From Meandrina meandrites (Eukaryota > Cnidaria > Anthozoa > Scleractinia > Meandrinidae), in contig OY855905.1 of assembly GCA_963693305.1 (NCBI GenBank), forward strand, positions 36,719,637 to 36,783,636: a DNA stretch of 64,000 nt. Reading direction: 5' to 3'. Made by a program: the position numbers and the translations under genes. Below the pieces are notes generated by a model. It did not search any database. It was not told the origin of the DNA and saw only the letters and a program-made list of their open reading frames with translations. Positions 62,626-64,000 of this stretch are shown piece by piece. The number at the start of each line of letters is the position of its first letter. The stretch's first letter is position 1.

Positions 62626-64000
62626 CTTTAGAGTCACTTTTAGAAAAGTATCTTTTCGTCTTTCCATCCCATTTGAAGAACGTAAAACTTCTGAAATAAT
62701 ATTCACGCTTCCCCCGCGTCAGTCACACAAATCACATCTTTTTCCAGTATTACTTTCTGCAGGATGTCAATAAATGTCACGATTACACAAATGAGAGAAA
62801 ATTGCCTTCAGTTTGGTGTCTTGAGACAAAACAATTTGCAAAAACTTTTAATTCATGCCTTCCATTTACTGGGAATTTTTTAATTTTTGGGAGAGGTTTT
62901 CTTTGGTGTAAAAGTTTGAAAGTTTGTTTTTCTTGGTTTTCAATACAAGACAGTAAATTGAGATGAAAATACGGATTTATTTCACCAGGTTTGGCGAGCT
63001 ACATTTTTCTTTTGAAGGCTTTTTTTCGCCTTTGCCTTATTTAATTGGCATGACAAATATATATAGAGAAAATGTCGGCCGGAAAACTGCACCGCATTCC
63101 TTACTCCCTCTTGTCTAATTTTCTCTGTACATTTCAGCGGGAATTTGCTAGCATCCATTCAATAAGTGAGTCAAAGGGTCAAGTTTATTGTTTCCCTTAT
63201 AAGGAATTTGCTCGAGGGGATCACTTTGTGGATAACAGAAGTCATGTTAAGATGGAAGCGAGCTTCTGTTACGTCTATACTCCTACAAGTCTGCTGGGCA
63301 GAAAAATTAATTAGAAAAATATCTTCACTCTGCGGTTTACATTCTACGAATGCCAAAACCTACTGCCTGACTGCAAACAATGTACGCTCAATGATAGCGG
63401 TATATCAAATCGAGCGGCCAGCTGAATTAGTCATTTTCAAGGACAGATCAGGACATTGCCTAATCCGGGTTTCTTTGTGACCGTCAGGCACACACAAGGT
63501 CGCGTTCCTACATGACTAAATATTTGACGTGAAGTTCTACGATCTCGCATGGCGAAAATTCGTGTGGGGGTCTTCATTCCTTCTCCTGAAGAATGTTTGA
63601 AATCGCTAGCATAAAAGAAGCTTAGTTCACTGGAGTTATTGGCAGTGAATGAGGAATTTTCCAAATTCCTTACATGTTTGTCACGTTTAGGACAGCGGTC
63701 TTCGAATGCAACAAGTAAACAGATCACGAACAAAAGAAGATCTTCATTTGACAACCCTTGAAGTGTATACTTTATATTGGCCTGAATCATTCAATCGAGT
63801 CGGCGACTGAAATCCAGACTAGCACTATACAGGGCTGCCAACACTGCACATAACGAAAAAGTTGAATGGAATAGGCGAATTTGCACAATTAGATTCCGGC
63901 CAAGTGAACCATCTCTTCAGCTAGTCCCCGATTCTCCCAATCGTTTTTCATAACCCCCAACCCTCCCCCACCCCCCTCCCTCCAGGGAGACTGGGAAGGG
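62626..64000. other. Upstream flank of gene A, nothing recognised
   Basis: AT-rich. Overlapping open frames at 63072-63790 on both strands have no recognisable domains. A C-rich stretch closes the window. Confidence 0.45.

Overview
The window is eukaryotic, AT-rich, intron-rich and full of repeats. No bacterial signatures are visible (no operons, no ribosome binding sites). The tRNA-derived SINEs, foldback elements, a DIRS-type retroelement relic and the exon sequences suggest a cnidarian, most likely an anthozoan such as a stony coral. That assignment is inferred from repeat style and protein similarity recalled from memory; no search was run.

The window is organised around two related genes, both on the minus strand. 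Gene A (about 62489 down to 25297) is a nearly complete myosin phosphatase targeting subunit (MYPT / PPP1R12 family). I resolved 17 coding exons whose splice phases all agree; they join to about 960 residues. It has a KIQF PP1-docking motif, an ankyrin block, an acidic and Ser-rich middle, a Glu/Arg/Lys coiled-coil region and a C-terminal leucine zipper nearly identical to that of vertebrate MYPT1. Gene B (about 12372 down to 4085) lies 13 kb downstream in the same orientation. It repeats only the C-terminal part of A, with matching intron phases, and has its own start codon and its own CCAAT/NRF1-like upstream region. It would encode a stand-alone protein of about 258-266 residues resembling the small M20/M21 subunit of myosin phosphatase. 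Gene B keeps the ROCK-type phosphosite motif REKRRSTGV, whereas at the same place gene A reads REKRRGGVG.

Layout: 1-4084, no recognised gene; 4085-12372, gene B with TIR and foldback elements in its introns; 12373-25296, intergenic, with tRNA-derived SINEs, foldback elements and a 29-bp CG-rich minisatellite; 25297-62489, gene A, whose large introns hold SINEs, foldback MITEs, a DIRS-like retroelement relic (about 42554-45500), a 1.2-kb TIR element, a 760-bp TIR element with a 5-bp target duplication, an (ATT)n microsatellite and an unexplained exon-like segment at 48648-48839; 62490-62700, promoter with an RFX X-box next to a CRE and a 12-bp E-box palindrome; 62700-64000, nothing recognised.

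In myosin phosphatase, MYPT binds the PP1 catalytic subunit through its N-terminus and ankyrin repeats, and binds regulators through its C-terminal coiled coil and zipper. A plausible reading is that A is the full targeting subunit and B is a separately transcribed C-terminal module that could dimerise with A or compete for the same zipper partners. Exon coordinates come from manual reading of splice sites and should be good to a few bases where phases agree.
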